Assembly: GCA_963779325.1 (NCBI GenBank)
Contig: CAVZXS010000007.1
Location: 186,001-250,000 of the forward strand
Source of the DNA: CAVZXS01 sp963779325
GTDB taxonomy: Bacteria; Bacteroidota; Bacteroidia; Chitinophagales; Chitinophagaceae
Direction of reading: 5' to 3'
Length of the DNA: 64,000 nt
The notes under the pieces were generated by a model. That model ran no database searches. It was not told the DNA's origin and saw nothing but the letters and a program-made list of their open reading frames with translations. Below, in pieces: positions 24,772 to 33,719 of this stretch (the stretch's first letter is position 1; every line of letters begins with the position of its first letter). Position numbers and translations under genes: made by a program.

Positions 24772-24797
24772 AAACAGGCAGTACCGGCTGCCTGTTT
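24772..24797 (-). terminator. Likely terminator after msrA
   Basis: A perfect 10-bp stem (AAACAGGCAG and complement) with a six-base loop lies 35 bp beyond the msrA stop on the minus strand. The T-run is short, so termination may be partial. Confidence 0.6.
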
Positions 24798-24831
24798 GTT
24801 GAGTGAGCGATTGTATATTTTTTTTGAAGTA

Positions 24832-25491
24832 TTATTTATTCTTCTTCAGTTTATCCTTAAATACTTTTTCAAATTTTTCTAATTTGGGTCTTACTACCAT
24901 GGAGCAATAAGGGTTTGTATTTTTATTCAGCTCATAATATTCCTGGTGATAATTTTCGGCGGCATAAAATTTTGTAAGAGGCTCAAGGGTAGTAACAACT
25001 GGGTTGCTGTAAGCGCCACTTTTATCAAGATCGGTTTTATACTTTTCAGCTTTTTGTTTTTGCTCATCGTTATGATAAAATATTACGCTGCGGTACTGCG
25101 TACCCACATCGGCGCCCTGACGGTTTAATGTAGTGGGATCATGTACCTGCCAAAAAACTTCCAGCAGTTCATCAAATGTAAGTTTGGAAGTATCGTAGAC
25201 TATTTGAATACATTCCGCATGACCTGTTTCTCCAGAGCATACTTCTTTATAGGAAGGATTATCCGTTTGCCCGCCTGCATAACCCGATGTGGCGGATATT
25301 ACGCCGTCCAATTGTTGAAAAATGGCCTCGGTACACCAAAAACAGCCGGTACCTAATGTGGCGATAGCTGTATTGGCAGGTAAGGTTTCTGTACTTGTTG
25401 CTGACATATTTTTATTTTGTTTTTTTACGGGTTGAGCACAGGAAATTAGTGCAAATAAACTTGCTGCGCTTATAAAGAGAAAATTTTTCAT
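24832..25491 (-). CDS. msrA: Peptide-methionine (S)-S-oxide reductase, lipoprotein form
   Basis: The protein has 219 residues from this ATG. It starts with a lipoprotein signal (MKNFLFISAASLFALISC, lipobox Cys 18). The MsrA core carries the catalytic GTGCFWCTEAIFQQL (about 48-62), SGYAGGQTDNPSY, VCSGETGHAE, QVHDPTTLNRQGADVGTQYRS and the resolving region NPYCSMVV. It reduces methionine-S-sulfoxide in proteins, here probably in the periplasm given the lipid anchor. A longer frame begins nine codons earlier but lacks a proper signal start. Confidence 0.93.
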   Translation of the reverse strand: MKNFLFISAASLFALISCAQPVKKQNKNMSATSTETLPANTAIATLGTGCFWCTEAIFQQLDGVISATSGYAGGQTDNPSYKEVCSGETGHAECIQIVYDTSKLTFDELLEVFWQVHDPTTLNRQGADVGTQYRSVIFYHNDEQKQKAEKYKTDLDKSGAYSNPVVTTLEPLTKFYAAENYHQEYYELNKNTNPYCSMVVRPKLEKFEKVFKDKLKKNK

Positions 25492-25937
25492 TGTTTGTAT
25501 TTTGATATTCACATTCACCCATTTAAATTACAATTAATAAATGCTTTTGTTTATATACGAAGTTATTCCTTTTAAGGTTTAGCAAAGGTGGTTATAAATC
25601 GCTTGACTGCTCTGTCAGCGGTCTTACAAGTTGAAAGGCTTAACATTTCGTTGCGTTTTGACGGGGAATTGCCGGGTGATACTGAGCCGGGCTCGTTACA
25701 ATGCGGATGGGTCGCTAAAATTTCGGGTATTGAAATGCCGCTGCGGATACAGGTACTTCGCAAATGCTCAGTAGAAGGCCTCACCCTCTTTCCCTCTCCA
25801 AAGGAGAGGGAGGTCAAGCCTTCGGATGTTTATCAACTTTTGTACTGACTCATCAAGTGCTCAATATAGAATCAGCAGTTGAAGTGAGTGACACAACAAA
25901 AGCTAAATAGCAGCAATGCAGCTTAGCTCATAATCTT
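25492..25937. other. Gap without a convincing gene
   Basis: This stretch of about 450 bp between msrA and glnS holds only overlapping frames with no family resemblance. A GC-rich palindromic piece at about 25793-25814 (CCCTCTCCAAAGGAGAGGG) resembles the decayed repeats seen at 41190-41275. A remnant of a lost element is likely. Confidence 0.4.
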
Positions 25938-25945
25938 TATCTTTG
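25938..25945 (+). promoter_or_regulatory. -7 box of glnS (TATCTTTG)
   Basis: TATCTTTG is a perfect Bacteroidota TAnnTTTG box, 7 bp before the glnS ATG. The transcript would start at or next to the start codon, which fits leaderless or near-leaderless expression. Confidence 0.6.
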
Positions 25946-25952
25946 CGGCCTT

Positions 25953-27629
25953 ATGACTGAAGAAATAAAAAAAGAAGAACACAAACTCAATTTCCTGGAA
26001 GAAATAATTGAAGAGGATTTGAAAAGCGGAGAGTATAAATCCATTGTTACCCGTTTTCCGCCGGAGCCCAACGGCTACCTGCATTTGGGGCATGCCAGCA
26101 GTATCTGTCTCAATTTTGGACTTACCAAAAAATATCCCGGCTACACCAACCTGCGCTTTGATGATACCAACCCCGTAACGGAAGAAACGGAATATGTAGA
26201 CAGTATTAAAGAAGATATCAAGTGGTTGGGTTTTGAATGGAAGCATGAACTTTATGCTTCGGATTATTTTGATACGTTGTATGAATATGCTTTGAAGCTG
26301 ATAAAAAAAGGTTTGGCTTATATAGATGACAGCAGCAGCGAAGAAATGGCTGCTATGAAAGGTACACCGACTGAACCGGGAAAAAACAGTAAGTACCGTG
26401 ACAGGACGGTGGAAGAAAATCTTGATTTGTTTACAAGAATGAAAGCCGGTGAATTTGCCGACGGCACAAGAACATTGCGGGCCAAGATCGATATGGCGCA
26501 TATCAATATGCTGATGCGTGACCCTTTATTGTACCGTATCAAACATGCGCATCATCATCGTACGGGTGATACGTGGTGCATATACCCTATGTATGATTTT
26601 GCTCACGGGCAAAGTGACTCCATCGAAAATGTTACCCATTCTATTTGTACGCTGGAGTTTGTACCGCATCGTGAGTTGTATGATTGGTTGATTGAAAAAT
26701 TAGGAATCTTTCCTTCGCACCAATACGAATTTGCAAGACGAAATATTAATTATACGGTTACGAGCAAAAGAAAATTGCTGCAATTGGTACAGGAAGGTCA
26801 TGTAACCGGTTGGGATGACCCGCGTATGCCGACGATTACGGGTTTGCGCCGTCGCGGATATACGCCTGAAAGTATTCGTGAGTTTTGCGACCGTATCGGT
26901 ATTGCCAAAAGAGAGAATATTGTAGATGTGGGTTTGCTTGAATTTTTTGTACGTGAGCACCTGAATAAAATTGCATTGCGGCGGATGGTGGTGTTTAATC
27001 CTGTGAAAGTTGTTATCACTAATTTCCCTGAGGGCAGTCATGAAATATTGCACAGTGAAAATAATCCTGAAGATCCGAATGGAGGAATGAGAGAACTTCC
27101 TTTCAGCCGGGAGATTTATATAGAGCAGGATGATTTTATGGAAAACCCGGCTAAGAAATATTTCAGACTGGCGCCGGGACAAATGGTGCGCTTGAAAAGT
27201 GCTTACATTATTAAATGTGAGGAAGTACTGAAAGATACTGCCGGTAATATTACCGAACTGCATTGTACTTATATTCCCGAAAGCAAAAGCGGATCCGATA
27301 CCAGCGGCATTAGTGTAAAAGGAACCTTGCATTGGGTAAATGCAGCCGATGCGCTGGAAGTAGAAGTAAGAGAGTATGATCGTTTATTTAAAGTAGAAAA
27401 CCCTTCGGACGAAGAAGGCGATTTTAAGGAATATATAAATGCGGATAGTTTGAAAGTGGTAAAGGGTTTTGCCGAACCTGCATTGAAAAATGCGAAGCTC
27501 GACGATCGTTTTCAATTTATACGCAAAGGATATTATTGCATGGATAAGGACTCCGCTGCTGATAAATTAATCTTTAACCGAACGGTGACGCTGAAAGACG
27601 GATGGGCGAAGGAGGGGAAGAAGGGGTAA
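25953..27629 (+). CDS. glnS: Glutaminyl-tRNA synthetase
   Basis: The 558-residue protein is a class I synthetase. The HIGH box is PPEPNGYLHLGHASSI (about 33-48), the KMSKS equivalent is VTSKRKLLQLV (about 270). GlnRS-specific parts include FDDTNP, DIKWLGFEW, YPMYDFAHGQSDSIENVTHSICTLEF and GWDDPRMPTI. The C-terminal anticodon-binding beta barrels follow (EIYIEQDDFMENP, KGTLHWVNAADALEVEVREYDRLF). It charges tRNA-Gln directly. It ends in a basic tail (GWAKEGKKG). Confidence 0.97.
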   Translation: MTEEIKKEEHKLNFLEEIIEEDLKSGEYKSIVTRFPPEPNGYLHLGHASSICLNFGLTKKYPGYTNLRFDDTNPVTEETEYVDSIKEDIKWLGFEWKHELYASDYFDTLYEYALKLIKKGLAYIDDSSSEEMAAMKGTPTEPGKNSKYRDRTVEENLDLFTRMKAGEFADGTRTLRAKIDMAHINMLMRDPLLYRIKHAHHHRTGDTWCIYPMYDFAHGQSDSIENVTHSICTLEFVPHRELYDWLIEKLGIFPSHQYEFARRNINYTVTSKRKLLQLVQEGHVTGWDDPRMPTITGLRRRGYTPESIREFCDRIGIAKRENIVDVGLLEFFVREHLNKIALRRMVVFNPVKVVITNFPEGSHEILHSENNPEDPNGGMRELPFSREIYIEQDDFMENPAKKYFRLAPGQMVRLKSAYIIKCEEVLKDTAGNITELHCTYIPESKSGSDTSGISVKGTLHWVNAADALEVEVREYDRLFKVENPSDEEGDFKEYINADSLKVVKGFAEPALKNAKLDDRFQFIRKGYYCMDKDSAADKLIFNRTVTLKDGWAKEGKKG

Positions 27630-27650
27630 TATTATAATCAAATAATGTAA

Positions 27651-27679
27651 AGCGTCCGCTTTTGCAGGGACTCTTTTTT
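27651..27679 (+). terminator. Probable glnS terminator
   Basis: An imperfect stem (AGCGTCC with GGGACTCT, one mismatch) followed by a T-run, 22 bp after the glnS stop codon. The loop repeats GCTTTTGC. Moderate strength. Confidence 0.5.
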
Positions 27680-27728
27680 CATGGACATATTACAAACTGA
27701 TCAAATTAGTGAGATAAAGACGTATTAT

Positions 27729-28838
27729 TTATTTTATATTAAAAAATTTAGCGGGAATTTTTACCAACCTCTCACCGTCTTTTGCGAGTATACTCTCAAA
27801 GCTAACCATATGTCCCTGCTTAGTAGCTGAAATGAGTTCGGATGTACGATCTACTGAAAGAAGAACCTCGACATGCTTGTCACTGCAAGGTCGCCGTTAT
27901 CAAGGTCAATGTGGAATTGGTAAGAAACAATTTTCAGGGTTTTATTATTCGTTTGAAGTTTTAATTCAGTACATTTTTGTAAGTCCTCCAGCTTACATAT
28001 TTCGTATCCCATGTCATCGGGACTGAACTTTGATAGTGCCGACGTTTTTAATCTTGTAAGCCTAACAACTACTACCTTCACCCGGTACTATGTTTTTGTC
28101 ATTATTCATTAACGTGTGACGGGCATTGAGTATTCGCCGCCTGCAATTACAAAAGTTACAGGTTGTTTGTAATATGCATTTACCTTTTTTCGCGTTTTGT
28201 TCGGCGGGCAACCATTTTGGGCCGTTTTTAATAATATCAATACAATGCTGTGCCGTTTTGGAACCTGCATAATTCATTGTTTCAAACTTGGAAAGATTTC
28301 CTTCTTTATCAATAATAAATTGAACGGTGACGGTATATATTCCGGGTTTCCAACCTTCTTTTACAGCTATAGATGCATTTAAATTTTGTATTAAGTATTT
28401 TCTCCACTCATCCTGTCCACCCGGGAATTGAGGGCTGACTTCTGTTTTAGTGAAAACAGGATCATTCATTTCTTTGAACTTTTATGTCGTCTAATTTAAG
28501 ATTAGTATTTTCAATAATTTCTAAAACACCATTTTTGCCAATTTCTCCATATTTATCTGTTGCCCATTTATTTTTCAAATAGCGTCATTGATCCTTTAAA
28601 AATTCCTTTCGACATAAACTTTTCAAGTTCATCTCTTGATATCTTTTCCGTAGCCTAATACTTTGCCGTTAAGAACAATCAGGTGAGTTATAAAGTATAT
28701 CATCTTTGATCTATAGTCGTACGGTTCGGATTAAATACTGCTGCACCATCTTCCGTTGAAGCATCACCTGCATCGTCATCTTTTTTTATCACCGGCCGAG
28801 ATTAAAGAACAATGGAGTCGGCTTGAATAACAACAGAA
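27729..28838 (-). pseudogene. Decayed C-terminal half of an M56/TonB signalling protein
   Basis: Joining reading frames downstream of the M56 stop codon recovers a once-continuous protein. One A removed from the run at the M56 stop lets ESK continue into TNSVVIQADSIVL. Later frames give HLIVLNGKVLGYGKDI, SRDELEKFMSKGIFKGS, KWATDKYGEIGKNGVLEI (a receptor-plug-like repeat) and a TonB C-terminal domain (VSPQFPGGQDEWRKYLIQNL, GWKPGIYTVTVQFIIDKEG, KNGPKWLPAEQ; frameshift in the T6 run at 28185-28190; original stop 28109-28111). Still lower lies a beta domain (DDMGYEICKLEDLQKC, then ISATKQGHMVSFESILAKDG) that weakly resembles the end of GldM-type proteins. At least six frame changes are needed. Confidence 0.8.
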
Positions 28839-30164
28839 TTAGTTTTTACTTTCTTTTATTGTTGCTTTGTTTAATACTATTACACCGTTTGCAGCCGTAT
28901 TGCCATAAAGTTTTATGGCTTCTGCACTATTGACGGCGTAAAATTTACCTGATGTCGCATTAATTATTTTATTTTTTAATTGTTCCGGGCTCAATAGTTT
29001 GCCGTTAACAATTAAAATCGGTTTTTTTGTACCATCCGGAAATTCACTTCCCCAATTCGATAAATCTCCGTTTTCTATTGTTATATGGCCGCTTATTAAA
29101 GCAGGTGGCGAGTCTTTTAAAATAAGCGGAGCGATAAACTCAATATTTCCCGGCTCATCAGCTTTTAAAAGATTACTCTTGATTTTATCTGCTTTTTTTA
29201 CAGTAATTATAAATGCGCTGCAAATAAGTAACAGCAGCGGTAATGCCATTACACGGCTGATATAATTATAACCGGGTTTTTTAATAGAGGTAATCATGGC
29301 AATGCGTCTTTTTATTTGGTTATGAAAAAAATAATTTGTGAGCCGGTTGGTTTGTGTGCCCAGGGCCTGCATCAAAAGCAGCTCGGCATAATTCCATTTC
29401 TCGTTTTCATCAGCAGCATACCTGTCGGCCAGGAATTCATGAATGGCTTTTATTTCTTTTTTTATAAGATGAAAGAAAGGATTGATCCAGAGTGCTACGG
29501 TCAGCAGTTCCAGGAATACAATATCCCAACTGTGTTTCTGTTTAATGTGGAAAAGCTCGTGTCGAAAAATTTGCCTGCCTTTGTCGGTATCCAATTCTAT
29601 TTTGTTGTTCCAAAACAGCCAGCGGAAAAAAGAGAACGGAGTGCCTTCTTCGGAGGTATTGATAAAAGTAATTTGGTTTAATTTTTTCGGCGATGAGTGA
29701 TTTTTGTTTTCAGGCGGTGTATGAGCTGAGTAAATTGAATTTTCGGACGCAGCTAATTTTTGTTTTGTGTTATTGCGCAGAAGTAAATGTATTTTATAAA
29801 GTGCAATGCAAAAGCGAATAAAAACTACCAAGGTAATGAAAAGATAAAAAGCCCAAACTGCTTTTTCTCCGGTAAAAAAAGTTTCAGAAGTTGTTGCGTT
29901 ATTGACGATAGCCGTGTTTGAATCAAAATTATTAACAGAAATTACTCTCAGTGTTTGGTATAAAGCGGAATCATCGCTTTGCGAACCGGAAAAATAAACA
30001 GGTATATTTAAAAAAGGTATCAGCAGGCTGATAACTGCTGCTACCAATAAATAAAACCGGTTATACTGATGAAAGATTTTATTGCGTAAAAAGAGATGAT
30101 AATAACCATACAGCATGCCTGAGGCTGCTGCTATTTGCAGTAAAGCAAAAAGGGTAGTATTCAT
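28839..30164 (-). CDS. M56-family (BlaR1-like) membrane metallopeptidase, shortened
   Basis: The 441-residue product has four hydrophobic segments (about 5-22, 35-52, 95-115 and 300-318). The zinc protease motif is HELFHIKQKHS (HExxH, about 205), with the downstream acidic partner in EFLADRYAADE. The periplasmic tail carries a plug-like repeat (IENGDLSNWGSEFPDGTKKP, AIKLYGNTAANGVIVLNK). BlaR1-type proteins sense a signal and cut the BlaI repressor. The ATG overlaps the blaI stop (ATGA). The frame stops at 28839, but homology clearly continues beyond it, so this is probably the surviving first half of a longer protein. The protease part looks intact. Confidence 0.82.
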   Translation of the reverse strand: MNTTLFALLQIAAASGMLYGYYHLFLRNKIFHQYNRFYLLVAAVISLLIPFLNIPVYFSGSQSDDSALYQTLRVISVNNFDSNTAIVNNATTSETFFTGEKAVWAFYLFITLVVFIRFCIALYKIHLLLRNNTKQKLAASENSIYSAHTPPENKNHSSPKKLNQITFINTSEEGTPFSFFRWLFWNNKIELDTDKGRQIFRHELFHIKQKHSWDIVFLELLTVALWINPFFHLIKKEIKAIHEFLADRYAADENEKWNYAELLLMQALGTQTNRLTNYFFHNQIKRRIAMITSIKKPGYNYISRVMALPLLLLICSAFIITVKKADKIKSNLLKADEPGNIEFIAPLILKDSPPALISGHITIENGDLSNWGSEFPDGTKKPILIVNGKLLSPEQLKNKIINATSGKFYAVNSAEAIKLYGNTAANGVIVLNKATIKESKN

Positions 30165-30532
30165 TTTTTTGCGTTTTGTTGTTTTTTAATTTGTGCAAGC
30201 AGTGATTCCAGTTCTTCTATCGAGATATTATTATCCTTCACCATAAAGGATACTACATTGCTGAAAGAACCTTCGAAATAACCCTTTACCATTTGCTTAA
30301 TACTGCGTCTTGAATATTCATCTTTATTTACCAACGGCACGTATTCGTGTTGACGGCCCAATACATTGATGCCGACAAATTCTTTTTCCACTAAAATTTT
30401 TAAAAGTGTGGCAACTGTGTTCTGGTGCGGCTTCGGAGCAGGCATTGCTTCTACAATATCACGCAGAAAAGCTTTTTGCAACTTCCACAGCACCTGCATT
30501 ATTTGTTCTTCGGCTTTAGTAAGAGGTTTCAT
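30161..30532 (-). CDS. BlaI/MecI/CopY-family repressor
   Basis: The 123-residue protein is a winged-helix repressor: KAEEQIMQVLWKLQKAFLRDIVEAM and the recognition helix PKPHQNTVATLLKILVEKEFV (about 30-55), wing GRQHEYVPLV, and a C-terminal dimer helix (SVMVKDNNISIEELESLLAQIKKQQ type). The family represses its own operon and is cleaved by the partner M56 protease, encoded next with a 4-bp overlap. Two operator dyads lie upstream at 30561-30596. The original target may have been the lost TonB half as well as the operon itself. Confidence 0.93.
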   Translation of the reverse strand: MKPLTKAEEQIMQVLWKLQKAFLRDIVEAMPAPKPHQNTVATLLKILVEKEFVGINVLGRQHEYVPLVNKDEYSRRSIKQMVKGYFEGSFSNVVSFMVKDNNISIEELESLLAQIKKQQNAKK

Positions 30533-30551
30533 TTTTTTTTAATTGATAAAT

Positions 30552-30596
30552 TAAAGCTATAACTAATTATTTAGTTTAACAACTAAGTTTTTAGTT
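30552..30596 (-). promoter_or_regulatory. blaI promoter with two tandem operator dyads
   Basis: Two identical dyads AACTAA-N4-TTAGTT lie at 30561-30576 and 30581-30596, 20 bp apart centre to centre, so on the same face of the helix. Between and under them is a promoter on the minus strand: TTG (30580-30582 as CAA), a 20-bp spacer and TAGCTTTA (30552-30559). BlaI/MecI proteins bind such short palindromes as dimers, so self-repression is expected. Confidence 0.75.
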
Positions 30597-30824
30597 TTAT
30601 TTAATTTTTAAACTTTTCTGCTTTAGGCTTATTCAGAAAAAAAGACCTTATCGATATGTGCTTAAGTTATATTCCGGCGGTGACGGGCTGCCTGACTGAA
30701 GTGAAAAGCCCGGTGAGGATTTGTGTTAGGCTTCGTGCCGGACTTGTAACGGAAGGCAGGAACAAAATTTTTTTTACGGGCTTGCGATGTTTGGCTTATT
30801 TTGCAGCGTCGAAAAAAATAAACT

Positions 30825-31514
30825 ATGAGCGAAGCAATTATAGAGATCAGCCATGCGAATATTTACCAGGGCACCAACTTGGTTTTGCAGAATGTAAACC
30901 TGCGGGTGAATAAGGGAGAGTTTGTGTACCTGGTAGGTAAAACGGGAACCGGTAAATCGAGTTTGCTTAAAACTTTGTATGGCGAGCTTCCGCTGAAAGA
31001 AGGAGAGGCCGTTGTCGCCGGTCATACTATAAAAAATATTAATTGGAAGCAGGTTCCTTTCTTGCGTCGCAACCTGGGAGTGGTGTTCCAGGATTTTCAA
31101 TTGCTTACCGACAGGAACGTAAATGAGAATTTGAAATTTGTATTGAAAGCTACCGGTTGGAAAGACGAAAAATTGATGGACGAAAAAATTTTGGATGTAT
31201 TGGATAAAGTGGGATTGAAAGCCAAGGGTTTTAAAATGCCTTTTGAATTGAGTGGCGGCGAGCAGCAACGTGTGGATATTGCCAGGGCATTATTAAATTC
31301 TCCTAAATTGATTTTGGCCGATGAGCCTACGGGTAATCTTGATCCCGAAACATCAGATGAGATTATGCAATTACTTTTTCATATATCAAAAGATTACGGC
31401 GCGGCGGTAGTAATGGCTACGCATGATTATATTGTAATTAATAAGTTTCCTGCACGTACCGTGCGTACCGAGAGAGGTCAGCTGATTGATAACGCTACTG
31501 TATCCATTGAATAA
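30825..31514 (+). CDS. ftsE: FtsE-like ABC transporter ATPase
   Basis: The 229-residue protein has Walker A LVGKTGTGKSSLLKTLYGE (about 38-56), Q-loop VFQDFQLLTDRNVNENL, signature LSGGEQQRVDIARALL (about 142) and Walker B LILADEPTGNLDPE. The H-loop is ATHDY. It is closest to FtsE, which with the membrane protein FtsX controls cell-wall hydrolases at division. FtsX is not adjacent. The gene ends inside the tail of the opposite glycosyltransferase gene (20-bp overlap), so the two transcripts collide. Confidence 0.88.
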   Translation: MSEAIIEISHANIYQGTNLVLQNVNLRVNKGEFVYLVGKTGTGKSSLLKTLYGELPLKEGEAVVAGHTIKNINWKQVPFLRRNLGVVFQDFQLLTDRNVNENLKFVLKATGWKDEKLMDEKILDVLDKVGLKAKGFKMPFELSGGEQQRVDIARALLNSPKLILADEPTGNLDPETSDEIMQLLFHISKDYGAAVVMATHDYIVINKFPARTVRTERGQLIDNATVSIE

Positions 31515-32619
31515 TGCGTTTCGCATTCAGGCTGTTGTCAAATGACCGGCTGAGTAAATTTTTTCTCAATACCGTTTCTTCTTCTGTAAAAGGCCGGTGA
31601 TACAGTTGTGTAATAACCGATGCCATCGCTTCGGGTGTATTGGCAATGTGACAAGCCTGCTCCAGCCCGGTACCGGCTACCATTGCATCATTCGCCAGGC
31701 AATGCCTGCCGTTAAATAAAGCATTGATCAATTTCAGTTTAATGCCCGTATTATTAAATGAGGGCAATACATTTATCTGCGCTTTTTGTATTAAATCATG
31801 CAATTCATTATCGGTAGGATTGGCTACCAAACATGTGTGCTGATAAAAATGAGCAAGGCTTTCAATTTTTTTTGATGGATTTTTGCCCGCTATTACCAGC
31901 GGCATTTTTATTTTAGAAAATACTTTTGTTATTAACCAAGCCGCAGCTTTTTCATTTTCGGATACGGAAAGATTGCCGTGGTATAAACAGAAATTGCCTA
32001 CGCCATCCGGGTCATTAATATGTGTAAAAGGAGCAAAGGCTGCAAGATGAGATACCTCGGGTAAGCCGTATTCTTTTTTAAAAAGATTTGTATCATCATC
32101 CGTAATACAGGCATAATGCACATTGGCGGGTAAATGCTTTTCGTATTTTTTTAATAACCTGCTTTCATTCAAAAAATATATTTTTTTGAATAGGTTATTT
32201 TCCGACTTGGCTAATTGTTTGTAGTAAGCGCATTCATCATTGTGCAATCGAACAATAATCTTCCGGTTATTTTTATTTATTTCTTTTATTATACCGGTGC
32301 AATGCAGACCTTCCAGCAAGACCGGGTGATTATCCTGCTGCAGGTTTTGAATCAAACCGGCATTTATTCTTGAGGATACTATATACGGAAGCGTAAATGA
32401 AAATCCTTTATAGCCCGTTTTTCTTTCATACACATGTATGGTTTCGCAATATTGGTTTAGCTCGTTGGGTGTGCCACGCAGGTTGTAACTGAAATAGTGC
32501 AAATGAATTTTTACACCCTGTTCGTGCAATGCCTGTATTTTATACAGCATATCAATGGCGCCGCCGTAGTCGGCAGGGTAGGGTACGTCGAGACAAACGA
32601 TATGTAGGTGAGGGCTCAA
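31495..32619 (-). CDS. Glycosyltransferase, GT-B fold (family 4-like)
   Basis: The 374-residue protein has an N-terminal acceptor-side Rossmann domain (HIVCLDVPYPADYGGAIDMLYKI with the glycine-rich loop near 10-22) and a C-terminal nucleotide-sugar domain (FCLYHGNLSVSENEKAAAWLI, PLVIAGKNPSKKI, DLIQKAQINVLPSFNNTGIKLKLINALFNGRHCLAN, with the usual Glu position replaced by Gly/Ile-Lys). The sugar and acceptor are unknown. It is the third gene of a tight operon with another glycosyltransferase and a Gfo/Idh oxidoreductase (4-bp overlaps), which points to synthesis of a surface glycan. Confidence 0.82.
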   Translation of the reverse strand: MSPHLHIVCLDVPYPADYGGAIDMLYKIQALHEQGVKIHLHYFSYNLRGTPNELNQYCETIHVYERKTGYKGFSFTLPYIVSSRINAGLIQNLQQDNHPVLLEGLHCTGIIKEINKNNRKIIVRLHNDECAYYKQLAKSENNLFKKIYFLNESRLLKKYEKHLPANVHYACITDDDTNLFKKEYGLPEVSHLAAFAPFTHINDPDGVGNFCLYHGNLSVSENEKAAAWLITKVFSKIKMPLVIAGKNPSKKIESLAHFYQHTCLVANPTDNELHDLIQKAQINVLPSFNNTGIKLKLINALFNGRHCLANDAMVAGTGLEQACHIANTPEAMASVITQLYHRPFTEEETVLRKNLLSRSFDNSLNAKRIIQWIQ

Positions 32620-33719
32620 TTATTAAATACAGATTTGTAGAAATCAATTAGTTTTTTTTCTTCCTTCCGCCAATTAAGCTCCTGCCTTGCTTTTAAGCAA
32701 TTATCTTTAAGCTTACTGTATACAACATTATTACTTAATAAATTGTTCAGTGCGGCGGCAATTGTTCCGGGATTTAAATCATCAATTAATATTGCAACAT
32801 TGTATTTATCATTAATTTTTTTATACTCCGGGTAGTTCATGCTTACCTGCGGTAACCCGGCGTGAATGTAGTCAAAAAATTTATTAGGTAAAGCAAGATA
32901 TTGATTAAGGCCTTCTTTCTCGGCTACGGCGATGCCTATAGCAGCCTGTTGTGTAACCCGCCAAAGTTCATCGGGCGGCAACATTCCTTTTAATTCAATT
33001 TTGTCCGCGACATTATTTTCTTTTATTAATTGTTTTAATTGCAGCATAAAATTTCCGTCGCCGCAAACAATTAATTTGCCGCTTACCAATTTCATGGCCG
33101 GTATCAATTGTTCAAAAGCTCTTGCTTCATTTACAGCGCCTGCGTAGATGATGTTTTTCTCAGCAACCGCGCCGGCGTTCATTTCTTTCAGTACAGGCAC
33201 GTTGCGGATGGTTTCATATTGTACTTTGTATCTTTTTGTAAACTCATTGGCAATGCTTTCGCTTACGGTATATCCGAGTTTGAATTTCGGTACCGCGTAT
33301 TTTTCAATTCTTGTCCACATTTTTTTTACTGCAGGTCTTGTTATCACCTCTTTCATTTCTGTAAACAATTCATGCGCATCATATATTCTTTTGCATTTTT
33401 TTATTTTAGAAATAAATAAGCAGGGTAAAATGGTATCAAGGTCGATGGCGCAAACGGCACCCGGTTTTTTAAATAAAAGAAAAAAGAAAAGGCGAAGATT
33501 ATGCTCCGCATAAAATAATTTTCCTTTCGTAAGAAAACAGTTTAGCCTTTTTTGTGTAAATGATTTTTCTGCAAGCGGCAGTGATGTTTTTAATTTTCTG
33601 CCTACTAATGTAACCGCATATCCGTTCTTCGCCAGTGTAGTGCAAATACGGTTCATGCGCTGATCGTACACCAAGTCATTGGTTACGGTAAAGTATATTT
33701 TTTTTAGTTTATTATTCAA
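32616..33719 (-). CDS. Glycosyltransferase, GT-B fold (family 4-like)
   Basis: The 367-residue protein has an N-terminal domain beginning KKIYFTVTNDLVYDQRMNRICTTL and carrying CAIDLDTILPCLFISKIKKCKRIYDAHELF. The C-terminal donor domain has NIIYAGAVNEARAFEQLIPAM, KLIVCGDGNFMLQL, KIELKGMLPPDELWRVTQQAAIGIAVAEKEGLNQYLALPNKFFDYIHAGLP, in which the PNKFFDYIHAG stretch holds the donor-binding Glu/Asp site. It overlaps its neighbours by 4 bp on both sides. The substrate is unknown; a role in extracellular polysaccharide or glycoprotein assembly is inferred. Confidence 0.85.
   Translation of the reverse strand: MNNKLKKIYFTVTNDLVYDQRMNRICTTLAKNGYAVTLVGRKLKTSLPLAEKSFTQKRLNCFLTKGKLFYAEHNLRLFFFLLFKKPGAVCAIDLDTILPCLFISKIKKCKRIYDAHELFTEMKEVITRPAVKKMWTRIEKYAVPKFKLGYTVSESIANEFTKRYKVQYETIRNVPVLKEMNAGAVAEKNIIYAGAVNEARAFEQLIPAMKLVSGKLIVCGDGNFMLQLKQLIKENNVADKIELKGMLPPDELWRVTQQAAIGIAVAEKEGLNQYLALPNKFFDYIHAGLPQVSMNYPEYKKINDKYNVAILIDDLNPGTIAAALNNLLSNNVVYSKLKDNCLKARQELNWRKEEKKLIDFYKSVFNN

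Noticed and set aside
25572..25848. Overlapping short frames on both strands before glnS
   Set aside because: They mirror each other, have unusual composition and show no protein features.
30825..31514. A complete ftsEX pair
   Set aside because: Only FtsE is present; the neighbour is an opposite-strand glycosyltransferase.
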